The position numbers and the translations under genes were made by a program. Shown here one piece after another: positions 45,810-58,185 of a stretch of 64,000 nt of DNA. Within the stretch, counting starts at the first letter, position 1. Every line of letters starts with the position of its first letter. The stretch spans positions 9,529,072 through 9,593,071 of the forward strand of contig CM051000.1 of the NCBI GenBank assembly GCA_027704905.1, written 5' to 3'. Origin of the DNA: Muraenolepis orangiensis (Eukaryota > Chordata > Actinopteri > Gadiformes > Muraenolepididae). Below the pieces are notes generated by a model that saw only the letters and a program-made list of their open reading frames with translations, made no database searches and was not told the origin of the DNA.

Positions 45810-46809
45810 NNNNNNNNNNNNNNNNNNNNNNNNNNNNNNNNNNNNNNNNNNNNNNNNNNNNNNNNNNNNNNNNNNNNNNNNNNNNNNNNNNNNNNNNNNN
45901 NNNNNNNNNNNNNNNNNNNNNNNNNNNNNNNNNNNNNNNNNNNNNNNNNNNNNNNNNNNNNNNNNNNNNNNNNNNNNNNNNNNNNNNNNNNNNNNNNNNN
46001 NNNNNNNNNNNNNNNNNNNNNNNNNNNNNNNNNNNNNNNNNNNNNNNNNNNNNNNNNNNNNNNNNNNNNNNNNNNNNNNNNNNNNNNNNNNNNNNNNNNN
46101 NNNNNNNNNNNNNNNNNNNNNNNNNNNNNNNNNNNNNNNNNNNNNNNNNNNNNNNNNNNNNNNNNNNNNNNNNNNNNNNNNNNNNNNNNNNNNNNNNNNN
46201 NNNNNNNNNNNNNNNNNNNNNNNNNNNNNNNNNNNNNNNNNNNNNNNNNNNNNNNNNNNNNNNNNNNNNNNNNNNNNNNNNNNNNNNNNNNNNNNNNNNN
46301 NNNNNNNNNNNNNNNNNNNNNNNNNNNNNNNNNNNNNNNNNNNNNNNNNNNNNNNNNNNNNNNNNNNNNNNNNNNNNNNNNNNNNNNNNNNNNNNNNNNN
46401 NNNNNNNNNNNNNNNNNNNNNNNNNNNNNNNNNNNNNNNNNNNNNNNNNNNNNNNNNNNNNNNNNNNNNNNNNNNNNNNNNNNNNNNNNNNNNNNNNNNN
46501 NNNNNNNNNNNNNNNNNNNNNNNNNNNNNNNNNNNNNNNNNNNNNNNNNNNNNNNNNNNNNNNNNNNNNNNNNNNNNNNNNNNNNNNNNNNNNNNNNNNN
46601 NNNNNNNNNNNNNNNNNNNNNNNNNNNNNNNNNNNNNNNNNNNNNNNNNNNNNNNNNNNNNNNNNNNNNNNNNNNNNNNNNNNNNNNNNNNNNNNNNNNN
46701 NNNNNNNNNNNNNNNNNNNNNNNNNNNNNNNNNNNNNNNNNNNNNNNNNNNNNNNNNNNNNNNNNNNNNNNNNNNNNNNNNNNNNNNNNNNNNNNNNNNN
46801 NNNNNNNNN
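45810..46809. other. Assembly gap, 1000 N
   Basis: Exactly 1000 N; true size unknown. It lies just inside the left arm of the inverted repeat. Confidence 0.99.
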
Positions 46810-47924
46810 AATAACGTTCATTCATAAAACAACAAAATATGTGTAACAGGTAGGACTGATTCCAAGTCAGTGGGTAGATGGGTCTGACATCAATTGAGAT
46901 CACGTTTGGAGATTCACGTTTGCTCTTGTTTTGTCCTTGATTGCTCACGATTTCCCCTGCCTTGTAAAGTTGATACTCTGATAAGAGCATTGATAACTCT
47001 CCCTGCAGCAACCAAAATCACCTGATGAGGGGGGAAAAACAGTATGTAGCTGCACAGAAGATAAGCTGCGTCTATATTCAGTGTATGTATGAGTGAGTAA
47101 GACTGTACTAGTCTACTCACTGCCTGCGGAGCACAATATTAGGGCAACTACACTGTGCCAGTCACTAACCACCCACACACTCCACATTAATCTCTTCATC
47201 ACTCGGCCTCTTAAGCCGGATGTTGTCTAAAATAACATACCAACAATGAACCTACATCTCCAATAATTCAAGGGCTATATTATGTAATATTATAGAAAGA
47301 TAAGTAAATTGAGTATATATAACAAGAGTTATAATATGTCATCTTGGTACGAAAATAAAGATAACACTTATGAGCTTGTTGTGTAAGGGAAATAGTCATT
47401 GTGGATTCTACTAGTTCAGAGTGAATAAAGCAAGAAAACAGCATAGATAGAAGGTTTAATTTCCAGATCATTACTGAGAAAGAACCTGTTGAATGGAGTG
47501 GTCCCAGTAGTTGAAACAAAGACTGAAGGGAAACTCTGACACGACTGACTATATATACAGAACTCAACACGCCTTGAGTCCATATTAATAACAGGGTAGG
47601 ATAAAAGATGAAGGCTAATTTAAAAGTTAATACTGCATTTAAGTGGATTGTAATATCTAAGTCGATTTTTATTGTAAGCTCAGAGTACACTAGAATTGAC
47701 ACATACAGATGTCAAAAAGTGAACATTTTCTGTTTGGCCGTTTGTTTACTTTTAGTCAGTATGGCCCTCTGGAAAAAGATGTTGCCCACCCTGCCTTTCG
47801 TCCCCTCATCAGCACACTAGCATATCTATAACCACACCCACTGATTAGATAAGTCTTCAGATTAGCATAGTGTGTGGTTTTTCTATTACATTCTCTTTAC
47901 GTACCAATGTTAAACCGGTGATTA
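46810..47924. other. Unique spacer between inverted-repeat arms, no gene recognised
   Basis: AT-rich with small open frames (47280-47702 minus, 47608-47820 plus) lacking recognisable features. No ZP exon 2-like sequence (Cys-rich, WRCLSGNCG-like) was found on either strand, although exon 2 of the minus-strand copy should lie here if that copy were complete. Confidence 0.5.
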
Positions 47925-48399
47925 AAAAAAATGTAAAACAATGTAAAACCAGTGACTACCTCTGTTTGCCCATATTTGTTTGCAGTACCTTTTTTGGTTG
48001 TTAATCCATTATTTAGTGTCAAAGCTCTACATCCTCTATATGCTACTAGTCCATCTGTGTAGGTCCCTCTGCTTTACTGATTATTGCATTACCCAAAACA
48101 GCAGCACCACAGCCGATGTGGCTGCTATGGGTTACATATGTATTACTTATTATGTAACAGATGTTGGAAAGAATTAGTTCATTTGTAGTAATGACATCAG
48201 TGTACCATTTATATCTGATGGGTCAGTATGTTGTAAATCACCTATTAATACATATAAATAAATACTTAAGCTTCTCATACATAAACGTTTTGCAGCAGCT
48301 GATCTAAAGTTCCAAGTTATCCCAAGGGTCAGTAAGGCATTATGTATAGATTAGCTTCTCTTTTCATGTAATTATTATATAAGTTGCTTGAGTTCTTAC

Positions 48400-48525
48400 C
48401 GTAAGGGACCCATTCGGGGATCTTTCTCTGGCAACGAATCTCACCGTACCTGCACGGTAGTGTGATGCAGATGCAACTGAGATCAGCACGAGTAACTGGA
48501 CTGAGAACATCAAGTAGGACGCCAT
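48400..48525 (-). CDS. Isolated exon 1 of a fourth ZP-family paralogue, minus strand
   Basis: 126 bp encoding the same peptide as 45186-45311, with a GTAAG donor at 48399 reading leftwards. A TATAAGAT box sits at 48576-48583 in reverse. Downstream on the minus strand there are nearly 1.6 kb of sequence (48399 to 46810) with no recognisable exon 2, more than the 670-bp intron of the main gene. A complete gene here would need a much longer intron crossing the gap. Most likely a promoter-exon relic copied by the inversion. Confidence 0.7.
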
Positions 48526-48907
48526 GGTGCCTCGAACTCAACCTCTCTCCTCCAGGGTCGCACTAACATAAGAGCATCTTATACCTGCAGCATCAGTAGA
48601 TGCTCCCCCCACCACATACCATAAGGGACTATGTTTCTGTTTCCTATGTCCTGTGCCAAGTTAATAACAGGTTTTTCTGATAACAAAAAGGAAGTTGTTA
48701 AACAAACAATCAAGGATGCATTTTTACAGTTAATCTACGGCTAAATCTATTTTCAAAACAGGTTCCGAGCATTCAACTTTTTTTAAATGTTGTTGTCTGG
48801 CCGCATTATTGCTGTGTGACCATCCTTCAGCCTTTGTGAGCTATTTAATCACACAGCAAAAACATAATTGTGAATTCCCCCATCTATTTATATTCATGGA
48901 ATCAAAT

Positions 48908-50107
48908 GCTGTGAAAAAAGCTTTTCACTCTTGCAAGGATCCTGGAGGGGGCTTGGGAGTATGCCCATCCGGTCTACATGTGTTTTGTAGATTTGGAGAA
49001 GGCATATGATCGGGTCCCTCGGGAAATACTGTGGGGGGTGCTGCGGGAGTATGGGGTGCGGGGGTCACTGTTGAGGGCCATCCAATCTCTCTACTCCCAA
49101 AGCAAGAGCTGTGTCCGGATTCTCGGTACAAAGTCAGGCCTGTTCTCAGTGGGTGTTGGCCTCCGCCAGGGCTGCGCTTTGTCACCCATCCTGTTTGTGA
49201 TTTTCATGGACAGGATTTCAAGGCGTAGTCATGGAGGGGAGGGGTTTCAGTATGGTGGGCTCAGGATTGAATCGCTGCTGTTTGCAGATGATGTGGTCCT
49301 GTTTGCGTCATCAGTATGTGACCTTCAGCACTCACTGGATCGGTTTGCAGTAGAATGTGAAGCAGCTGGGATGAGGATCAGCACCTCTAAATCTGAGGCC
49401 ATGGTTCTTAGCAGGAAACCGGTGGATTGTCTACTCCAAGTAGGGAGGGAGTCCTTATCCCAAGTGAAGGAGTTCAAGTATCTCGGGGTCTTGTTCTCGA
49501 GTGAGGGGAGGATGGAGCGTGAGATTAACAGGAGAATAGGTGCAGCGGGAGCGGTATTGGGTGCACTTTGGCGCACCGTTGTAACCAAAAGAGAGCTGAG
49601 CCAGAAGGCAAAGCTCCCGATCTACCGATCAGTCTTCGTTCCTACCCTCACCTATGGCCATGAGCAATGGGTAATGACCGAAAGGACGAGATCGCGAATA
49701 CAAGCGGCCGAAATGAGTTTCCTCAGGAGGGTGGCTGGTATCTCCCTGAGGGATAGGGTGAAAAGCTCAGTCACTCGTGAGAGACTCGGAGTAGAGCCGC
49801 TGCTCCTTCGCGTAGAAAGGAGCCAGTTGAGGTGGTTCGGGCATCTAGTAAGGATGCTTCCTGGTCGCCTCCCGAGGGAGGTTTTCCAGGCACATCCAAC
49901 TGGGAAGAGACCACGGGGCAGACCGAGGTACAGGTGGGGTGATTACATCTCCACACTGGCCTGGGAACGCCTCAGGATCCCCCAGTCAGAGCTAGTCGAT
50001 GTTGCCAGGGAGAGGGAAGTTTGGAGTCCCCTGCTGGAGCTGCTACCTCCGCGACCCGATTACGGATAAGCGGGAGAAGATGGATGGATGGATGGATGGA
50101 TGGATGG
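48908..50107 (+). mobile_element. 5'-truncated RTE/Rex3-like LINE with intact partial RT frame
   Basis: One open frame from about 48920 to 50069 (listed ATG at 48978, 363 aa) carries RT motifs: FVDLEKAYDRV (motif A), LRQGCALSPILF (motif B), FADDVVLFAS (catalytic box) and FKYLGVLFSSEG. The C-terminal part includes RTRSRIQAAEMSFLRRVAG. The tail is (GATG)n at about 50080-50110. ATGGAATCAAAT occurs at both edges (48896-48907 and 50108-50119) as a 12-bp target-site duplication. The endonuclease is missing, so it cannot move by itself, but the lack of stops marks it as young. Confidence 0.9.
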
Positions 50108-51056
50108 ATGGAATCAAATTATTTTCTGACTGTTTTGAAATGTTTATCCTCTCTCAATGTTTTTACTTTTTTCCTCACTACAGTAATATATTTAAATAAA
50201 AAGTTAATATAAAGTTAATCATTGATGAAATTGAACATTCATTTACCAGTCATTATCATACATTTTAATTGACGTATTGAAGTATACTTCATTTTTTTAG
50301 TGTTTGGTAGTGACTGCATTGTTTCGGTAGTGTCCACAGTATTTAGTTTGCAAAGTATTATCATATTTCTTCAACCATATTGCTTAATAAGCTCATAACT
50401 GTTATGCCACACACGGATTGTTGCATGCGAAACCCCGGGATAGTACAGACACAGAGTCGGAGGCAAAAGGAGTTTAATAACCCGTAGGCGTCTTTATTTG
50501 GATATTGCTCCAATGAATATACTGCCATGAGGTGTGAATAATCAACTATGTGTGTGTAAATTACGGTTTTGCAGAAATACCAGGAATCCAGTGTGTTCTC
50601 CGGAGTGTTCTCCGGGGTGTAGTAACCCCAGGTGGACAAGAGGGGGAGACAGAGGAGCTTAGCTGGATAGGAGAGTGGTGTGATGCTGGAATAATAACAA
50701 TAACATCATCTCATAACACTTAAATCAACTCATAACATGCCTTATCTTAAGATTGTTACAGAGACAAACGTTTGCTGATCAATAAAATAAATGTATTTAT
50801 TATTGAACACACACCTGTCACAGTCTGAGAACCGGAGAGGCAGGCGGATACCCAAAAGCAGACACGGAATACAGATATGCACAAACTTAGTCTTTGATGA
50901 ATCAAAGACTAAGAAGGGCAAAACATGGTAAAAGAGGTTCTAGAGGTGTAATCCAAAGTTGAAATCAAAAACGTAACCAGGAACTCTGTACTTCCGTACT
51001 TCGATCAGCAATTTTCATTCTTGGGGAACAAAATACCTTGTCTGATGTCAACCTTA

Positions 51057-51300
51057 ACCTCTGACACCCTTTTCTTTTGTTATGCTTCCCTGCTCTTCAT
51101 TTCCTTCCATTTACCCTCTGTTCAAGCTTCTGTCATTTTCTGTACCTAAGCATTTTTGTACTTTCCATCCTTTTCGGTCTAGCAGGCCTGATTTCTGATG
51201 TGAAGTGCTAGGTGGAAGCACTGCCAAATGTCTCCATCTCTCTCTGTCTTTTCACTATAGGCCTGTGTTTTTGCAGGATTTTCCTCCATGATTTTTTAAC
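51057..51300. other. Pyrimidine-rich spacer, no gene recognised
   Basis: T/C-rich stretch between the inverted repeat and the next LINE. Nothing recognisable. Confidence 0.4.
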
Positions 51301-52570
51301 CCGTTCCACAAGGCTGTGTGCTGAGCCCTCTCCTCTACTCCCTCTTCACCCACGACTGCACTCCTCTACATGGTACAAACACCATCATCAAGTTTGCCGA
51401 CGACACAACAGTGGTGGGCCTCATCAAAAACAACGATGAGGCAGCCTACAGGGAGGAGGTCCAGCACCTGGTGGCGTGGTGCGCTGACAACAACCTGGCC
51501 CTCAACACCAAGAAGACCAAGGAGCTCATCGTCGACTTCAGGAAGACCAGAGCTGCCGCACACACCCCCATCCTCATCAACGGAGTGGAGGTCGAGCGTG
51601 TCTCCAGCTTTAAATTCCTGGGGGTCCACATCTCCGAGGACCTCTCCTGGTCCCTCAATACTGCCTCACTGGTAAAGAAGGCTCACCAGCGTCTCTTCTT
51701 CCTGAGGAGACTGAGGAAAGCCCACCTGTCACCTCAGATTCTGGTGAACCTTTATCGGTGTGCTATTGAAAGCATCCTCACCAACTGCATCACAGTGTGG
51801 TACAGCAACTGCACTGTTTCTGACCGGAAAGCGCTGCAGAGGATGGTGAAAACCACCCAACGCATCGTTGGACTACATCTCCCTGCAATAAACACTACCC
51901 ACCACAAACAGTGTCTGAGGAAGGCACAAACAATTGTGGATGACCCCTCTCACCCCAACCATGGACTGTTTTCCCTCCTCCCCTCCAGGAGGCGCTATAG
52001 AAACCTTCGTTCCAAGTCAAGCAGGCTTAGGAACAGCTTCTTCCTCTCAGCTGTCATCTCCCTGAACTTTTCACCACGTAGACCTGCCCCTTCCCCCTGC
52101 TACCACACCTCTGCTGTCCCCCCCCTGCTGCCGCCCGCGCCCCTGCTGACCCCCCCTCTGCTGCCGCCCCCGCCCCTGCTGCCCCTCCCCCTGCTGCCCC
52201 CCCTCTGCTGCCCCCCCCCTGCTGCCCCTCCCCCTGCTGCCCCCCCTCTGCTGCCGCCCCCGCCCCTGCCCCACACCTCTTCTCAACACCTATAACAATC
52301 ACCACCAATGTCTCTGACTAACTTTAAAAAAGATAAAAGAAAAAACAAAGAGTAAAAACAAACTGTATCACAACTACCTATCTCTCTATAGTTTACATAT
52401 TTATTACTAAGATACCTGTTTACTGTAACTGCAATATATATTTAACACTGTTGATAGAACTGCCCTTACTTCTGTATATACATATACATTTATATATGCT
52501 ATACATTTATATATGCTCACTTGTATATACCAGTCTAAAACATTTCTCTACAAATATTTATTGTATACAT
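51301..52570 (+). mobile_element. 5'-truncated Rex1/L2-group LINE with open RT half
   Basis: The frame 51318-52295 begins at RT motif B (PQGCVLSPLLYSLFTHDC). It holds the catalytic FADD (IIKFADDTTVVGLI), NTKKTKELIVDFRK, FKFLGVHISEDLSW and KKAHQRLFFLRRLRKAHLSP. It ends with RRYRNLRSKSSRLRNSFF. No stops to 52295, but the last 70 codons run through a CCCCTGCTGCC minisatellite rather than conserved sequence. RT motif A and the endonuclease are missing. Confidence 0.85.
52084..52272 (+). repeat. C-rich minisatellite (CTGCTGCCxCC units) in the LINE 3' end
   Basis: Repeats of CCCCTGCTGCC / CCCCTCTGCTGCC, roughly 11-19 bp each, translate as LLPPPPL-type sequence in the LINE frame. On the other strand they give Gly-rich open frames. 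Confidence 0.85.
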
Positions 52571-52573
52571 ATA

Positions 52574-54126
52574 TTCATCCATCCATCCATCGTCTACCGC
52601 TTATCCGGGTCGGGTCCCGGAGCTAACAGCTCCAGCAGGGGACTCCAAATGTCCCTCCCTGGCAACCAGCCAAAAATCGACCAGCTCTGACTGGGGGATC
52701 CCAAGGCATTCCCAGGCAAGTGTGGAGATGTAATCACCCAACCTGTACCTTGGTCTGCCCTGTGGTCTCCTCCCAGCTGGACGTGCCTGGAAAACCTCAC
52801 TCGGGGGGCAACCAGGAAGCATCCTTACTAGATGCCAGAACCACCTCAACTGGCTCCTTTCTACGTGAAGGAGCAGCGGCTCTACTCTGAGTCTCTCACG
52901 AGTGACCAAGCTTCTCACCCTATCCCTAAGGGAGATGCCAGCCACCCTCCTGAAGAAACTAATATCGGCCAAACTCTCCTTTCCAGCACCTTGGATTAGA
53001 CTTGCCCAGGGAAGCTAAGTAATGTCCTACCCTTGTTATTGGCACAAACTCTCTGGTCCCCTTTTCAAACGGTTTGCCACCGTTTGCCAATCCTTAGGCA
53101 GTGTCCCAGACATTCACGCAATGTTGAAAAGACACTCAACACCCAGAGCCTTCAGCATTTCTTGTATGTCATCAACCCCTGGGGCCTGGCCACTGTGGAG
53201 ATGACTTCTGCAGTGATTCATCCAGGGAGATTGATGTTTCCCACCCTCTACCTCTACCGCAGAGGGTGGGTTAGTTGGGTATAGGAGTTCTCAGTTGAGG
53301 TCAGCAGTATGTAAAAATCCTTACTGTAAAAAATCCCCTCTTAAGGCACCTGACAGTTTGCCAGAACGGTGCCGACTGAAAGTCCTTCTCCATTGCTTCT
53401 CCGAATTCCTTCGAAACCCGCTGCTTTGCGTCCACTACGGCTGAGGCTGAAGTCCTCTTGGCCTGTCGACATACATAACATTGCCCGGAAGGCCTCCTTC
53501 TTTAGTTGGATGGCTTCTCTGAGCACATGTGTCCCCCACAAAGTCTGAGGGTTGCCGCCCCTTGAGGCACCAATTACCTTAAAGCCACAGCTCTCAACCG
53601 CAGCTTCAGCAATAGAAGCTCTACATAGATGCCGGAGAAATTCCACTGGAGGTGGGAATTGACTCACCACCAGATGGGGATCGGTTGACAGCTCAGCCTC
53701 TCTCTTCACCCAAGTGTCCAAAACATGCTGCCTCAGGTCAGATGACACGATAACAAAATGAATCATTGACCTTCGGCCTAAAGTACTCTGGTACCATATA
53801 CACTTATGAGTATCCTTATATTTGAACATGGTGTTTGTTATAGCCAATCCATGACTAGCACAGAAATCCAATCCAACAACAAAACACTACTTCGGTTCAG
53901 ATCAGGTAGGCCATTCATCTCCATCGCGCCCCTCCAAGTTTCCACATAATTGTGCCACATAAAGGTGTGCCTTGAAGTCTTCTAGAAGGACTATGGAGTC
54001 CCCTACAGGAGCCCCATGCAGGACCCCATCCAGGGTGTCCGAAAAGGCTAAATACTCAAACTGTTGTTTGGCACATTGGCACAAACAACAGTCAGAGCTT
54101 TCCCCCCACCATGACCCTACCACCAA
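52574..54126 (-). mobile_element. RTE/Rex3-like LINE, minus strand, internally deleted
   Basis: Reading from 54126 down: endonuclease (DTLDGVLHGAPVGDSIVLLE near 54030; FCASHGLAITNTMFKYKD near 53860; LGRRSMIHFVIVSSDLRQ), the linker (RGGNPQTLW, VLREAIQLKKEAFRAM), an RT start in broken frames (about 53200-52990, WQTVATVWKGDQRVC-like), then the C-terminus (MADISFFRRVAGISLRDRVR, 52972-52601). It ends in a reversed GATG tail (ATCCATCCATCCATCG, 52575-52590). The RT core is missing. Same family as 48908-50107. Confidence 0.8.
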
Positions 54127-56860
54127 GCGCGGTGCTGGAGGAGTGCAGACGCGTCTCTACCTGGAAAATCGTGTCATGTTGCATATTAACTTTTCCATCC
54201 CCTAGTCCCTAGACCCACTCCAGGAGGGACACCTACTCAACCTATGTTAACTGAGTGATGCCTCAGCCTCAGAAGATCCTCCTTGACAGTAAGATCTGTG
54301 AAAAAACACTTTGGACAAACACTAAACTGGGCTGTGTCTGTGGTATCGGTAGACTCGTCAAATTGAATTGAAAAGTATTCTGAGTATTCTTTCGCTGACG
54401 TGAAAAGAAGTTCATGCTCCCAGACCCTCAGCCATATCGATATTATGTTAGATAAGGTTGGCCCAACTTAACGTTACTACTTCCTCAAGATGGCGATTCG
54501 ATTTATTATTTTTACCCCAGCCACAATTTATTTCAGCCATTCATGAGCCTCATCATATTTATTTACCATTTGGAGAATGTGAAATTATGCTTGTTAAAAC
54601 AACCACCAAATCAAAGCATGAGCACTTCATTTAATTATATATTTTTATCTGAAAATGCTAGGAATCGAGAGTGAGGCTTGACGTCGACCAGTCTATGGCG
54701 ATCAACCTGTTAGTTACCCCCGGTGTACAGAGAGACAGTGGTGAGGCTCAAGCTTCAGCTGCATGTCAGAAAGGTGAACTAAAACTTTCCTCAGTCTGCC
54801 AGTGTGCCATAGCTGTTGCTCAGAGCCTGTGCAATGGCCAGTCCAGCTCTTGGTCGAGCATTAAGACCGCCGGTGACATCTGTGTGCTGGAGTGTGGACT
54901 TTCTCTGTAATGTGACACAGCCTTGAGAAGTGCCACTTCGAACAGGCAGCCTTGGGCCAGGTGTGCCAATTGCTGTTCAATGTTGCATTAAAGTGTTTCT
55001 TGGGTTACAGATGCTGTCAGGTCCCGGTTGTGCTGGATGAAGAGGCACCTGAAAGTAGCGGTAGCAGACAACGCTGCAACCGGGGATCGGAAGACACTAC
55101 GCTCAGGACAGTTTTATGGAACAAGTCCTATTTTATTCCTTATTTTAGACCACAGGCTCTCAAAACATGTAAGTTGAAACAACAAGCCAAATGCACCACA
55201 AATCGTTAGAGGGACCCAGACGGCATCTTGTCCTCCACTCGGACTTGGTCCGCTCTCACTGTCAGGGACCAAGAAACATAAACATATTTATTTACAAATA
55301 AATCAGCTCAATCACATTTATAACGGACAGGTGCTTTAACCCTGTGAATTGAGCCACTCCCGCTCCCCTGCTACTTACGCCACGCCCCTTCCCACCACAG
55401 TAGCCCTTGTGCAAGTCAAATCCCATACCCAATTGAAGGAAAGGGAAGGGGGATACTGAAACACAGTGAAAAAAAATGGAAATGATATATACTCAAATGC
55501 TGGTGTTTGTGTAACCTACTGTAATTCAACGCTATCAGTTCTAACTGCAGTGGTACATCAACTATAGCTTCAAGGAGACTGGCTCTAAGAAAAATACACA
55601 GGCACCGTGATCTACGTTTTACCTTTTATATGTAACTCAAAGGAGTTCACCAGGTTAAGTACACAAAATCATAGGATCCATGAAATGGTCCACATTTATA
55701 GAAAATAATGAATGAAATAAAAAAAAGGGTACCAATAAAGTCAGTTTGAGTGCACTCAATTAAAAAAAAAAGGGAACGGATATTCTGTTCCTACCACCAG
55801 GGGCCAAGTTAAAGTTCACAAGCCGACCGTTGGGTGATGGTGAGTAGAGAAGGTCAATGAAGGCGACTACTTTGTTGATGCAGATCCGTGTTCAATGAAG
55901 GGGGTAACAAAAACCAATCTGCACAGAATTGTACAGGCAATCAATAGATTAGCATCATATACTGTAATTATATACCATTACGCTATACAATTATTTACTG
56001 GAACTCACGTTATGGCAGGTTTCACATGCATAGCACAGCCTTGCACCATATCAGTCAACACTAACAATGTATGGCTCAATAACCACAATAACATCAATAA
56101 CCAGAATAACATAACCACATTGTAACTCAGCAACAACAATATGAAGCTTGACTAACACAGGATATCAGTCAACGTTAACTGCAGGGCGCGCAATTTCACT
56201 CTGCACTCGTGCTTTACCCTACAACATCTCAGCTTGAGTTAGCTAGCGAGTTGACTTGCTAACTCACCAGGATTTGTTTCTCCTCCAATTCGATCTTCAA
56301 GTCAGCTAGTCTTTTCCTCTCTCTTCCTTGTCCAGTTCCAGTACTGTTATGTCGGTGAACAGAATCACTGTGTTAACATTCTCCTTTCATCCAATATCCT
56401 GACTGGTTTTTGATTACACACTGTAGCTCCATGTTAGCAATGAGTAGGAAATGCTAGCTAGCATGAACACGGTATGACTCACCGGAATCCTCTCTTTAGT
56501 CAGCTAGCAGTAGTTCTGGTTCTTCTGTCGTTTTCTTTTCCCTCTATATTTGGTTTTCTGTCCAAGTATCACTTTTCTAATATTCTCCAACTGCTCCAAT
56601 ATTCTCTGTCTGCTCCGTTGATTGCTTGTAAACCAGCTAAACAGTTTCCCGCACTCGGCTCGCGAGCAGGGCTGTACCACGTAAATCTCAGGGAGCGTCA
56701 ACAAATCACACTCCTCCAAGGAGTGTCACCCAATTCACAGTCCATAATGAATGTTTCAGCTAGACAAGAAAATAGCATGGGCTACATTTGCAATATTTAC
56801 AAACAAAGAAATACATACACATATATAAATTGCATTCTATCTAAGGTTCCGGTAGTGACT
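54127..56860. other. No gene recognised over 2.7 kb
   Basis: Composition alternates between AT-rich and moderate. Short open frames (54671-54910, 54952-55209, 56474-57022) show no domain or conserved motif. 55260-55420 has the look of an LTR end (TTTATTTACAAATAAATCAG, GCCACGCCCCTTCCC). An A-run lies near 55760. Unidentified repeats are likely. Confidence 0.4.
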
Positions 56861-58185
56861 ACAAGATACAAGATACAAGATATTTTATTGGCCATTTGTA
56901 ACAAATACATAGGAATGCTTACTCCCCATTCCCTCCCGCAGTATACATCTCCTTTAAAACAACACCATAAAAATATAAATAATATATACAATACAAATAA
57001 ACAAAAAAGAGCAGCAAAGTGACTTAAATTATATGTACATGTGTTGAATGTACATGTGTTTTTTTTACAAGAATCTTAAACGCATTTAAAGTGCCAGTAC
57101 AGTGAGTGCAACACAGTGACGCTTCTCGTCAGGACACTCTCTACGGTGCCTTGGGGTGCTCCGGTGTTGAGTGGATGAGGTGTTGTTCCAAAGACCTGAC
57201 CTGTTGAGACCTGACCGTCATGAAGTCCATAATCCAGTTACAGATGTGGGTGCCCAGACCTAGGTCCCTCAGTTTCAGGACCAACTTGGAGGGAACGATG
57301 GTGTTGAACGCCGAGCTGTAGTCAATGAATAGCAGTCTGACGTAGGTGTCCCTCCTGTCTAGGTGCTGCAGGGCCGTGTGTAGTGCCAGGAAAATGGCGT
57401 CGTCTACAGACCTGTTTGGTCTGTATGCAAACTGGAGTGGGTCTAGGGACTCAGGGATGGAACAGTTTATATGCGACATTACAAGTTTCTCCAGGCACTT
57501 CATGGCTATGGGTGTTAAAGCCACTGGACAATAATCATGTTACCTTGGTCTTTTTGGGTAATGGCACAATGGTTGTCGCTTTGAAGCACGCTGGGACAAC
57601 AGACTTGCAGTGATGCGTTGTAGATGTCGGTGAACACAGAAGCCAGCTGGTCGGCGAAGGTCTTGAAGACACGGGATGGAACTCTGTCTGGGCCGGCTGC
57701 CTTCCCTGCCTTCACCCTCCTGAAGCTGACCTCGGACTCGGACAGTTGTAGAACGTAATCCTCTGGGTGGATGTTCAAGTTGTTGGGCAGCTCATGGTCC
57801 CTTTCAAAGCGAGCAAAAAAATTGTTTAGCTCATCTGGTAGTTAGGGTCATTGTTGGTGACTGCCCCTGAGCTCCCCTTGTAGTTGGAGAGGACCCTCAG
57901 ACCTTGCCACATGCATCTGGTGTCAGAGCCCCAAACTGTTATTCCAATTCGTTTTTATAATCCAATTGACCCTTCTTGATGGCTTTTCTGAGTTCATACT
58001 TGGCCTTCTTGTAGTGATCGGAGTCGCCTGTTGTGAAAGCGGTACTCCGTTCCTTAAGTTTGTTCCGTATGTCAGCATTCATCCATGGTTTGCGGTTCGG
58101 GAATGAGTGAACAGACCTGGTCGGGATGCATTCCTCCACCAGCCTGTTAATGTATGCTGTGACATGATCTGCATAACACACAAAA
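56861..58185 (-). mobile_element. Rex1/L2-group LINE, minus strand, internally deleted
   Basis: From 58181 down: DHVTAYINRLVEECIPTRSV and NRKPWMNADIRNKLKERSTA (linker), VKAGKAAGPDRVPSRVFKTF, then RT motifs FAYRPNRSVDDAIFLALHTA and LLFIDYSSAFNTIVP. The RT catalytic half is deleted and the frame drops into the 3' UTR, ending in TACAAGATACAAGATACAAG (56870-56858 in reverse sense). A frameshift lies near 57515-57530. Confidence 0.8.

Larger units (their letters stand above)
47925..51054. repeat. Right arm of the large inverted repeat
   Basis: Mirror of 43717-45806. The order is reversed: intron 1 sequence, exon 1 (minus), promoter, upstream flank, LINE insertion, more flank, LTR-like sequence near 50815, and the outer edge marked by CCTTGTCTGATGTCAACCT. 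Matches to the left arm are nearly base for base over most of the length. Confidence 0.9.

Noticed and set aside
47280..47702. 140-aa minus frame in the spacer of the inverted repeat as a possible membrane protein
   Set aside because: Hydrophobic because the DNA is AT-rich; no signal peptide, conserved motif or splice support. Not confident enough to call.
54671..55209. Two consecutive plus frames (79 and 85 aa) as a small Cys-containing gene
   Set aside because: No signal peptide, no splice-consistent joining and no recognisable family.
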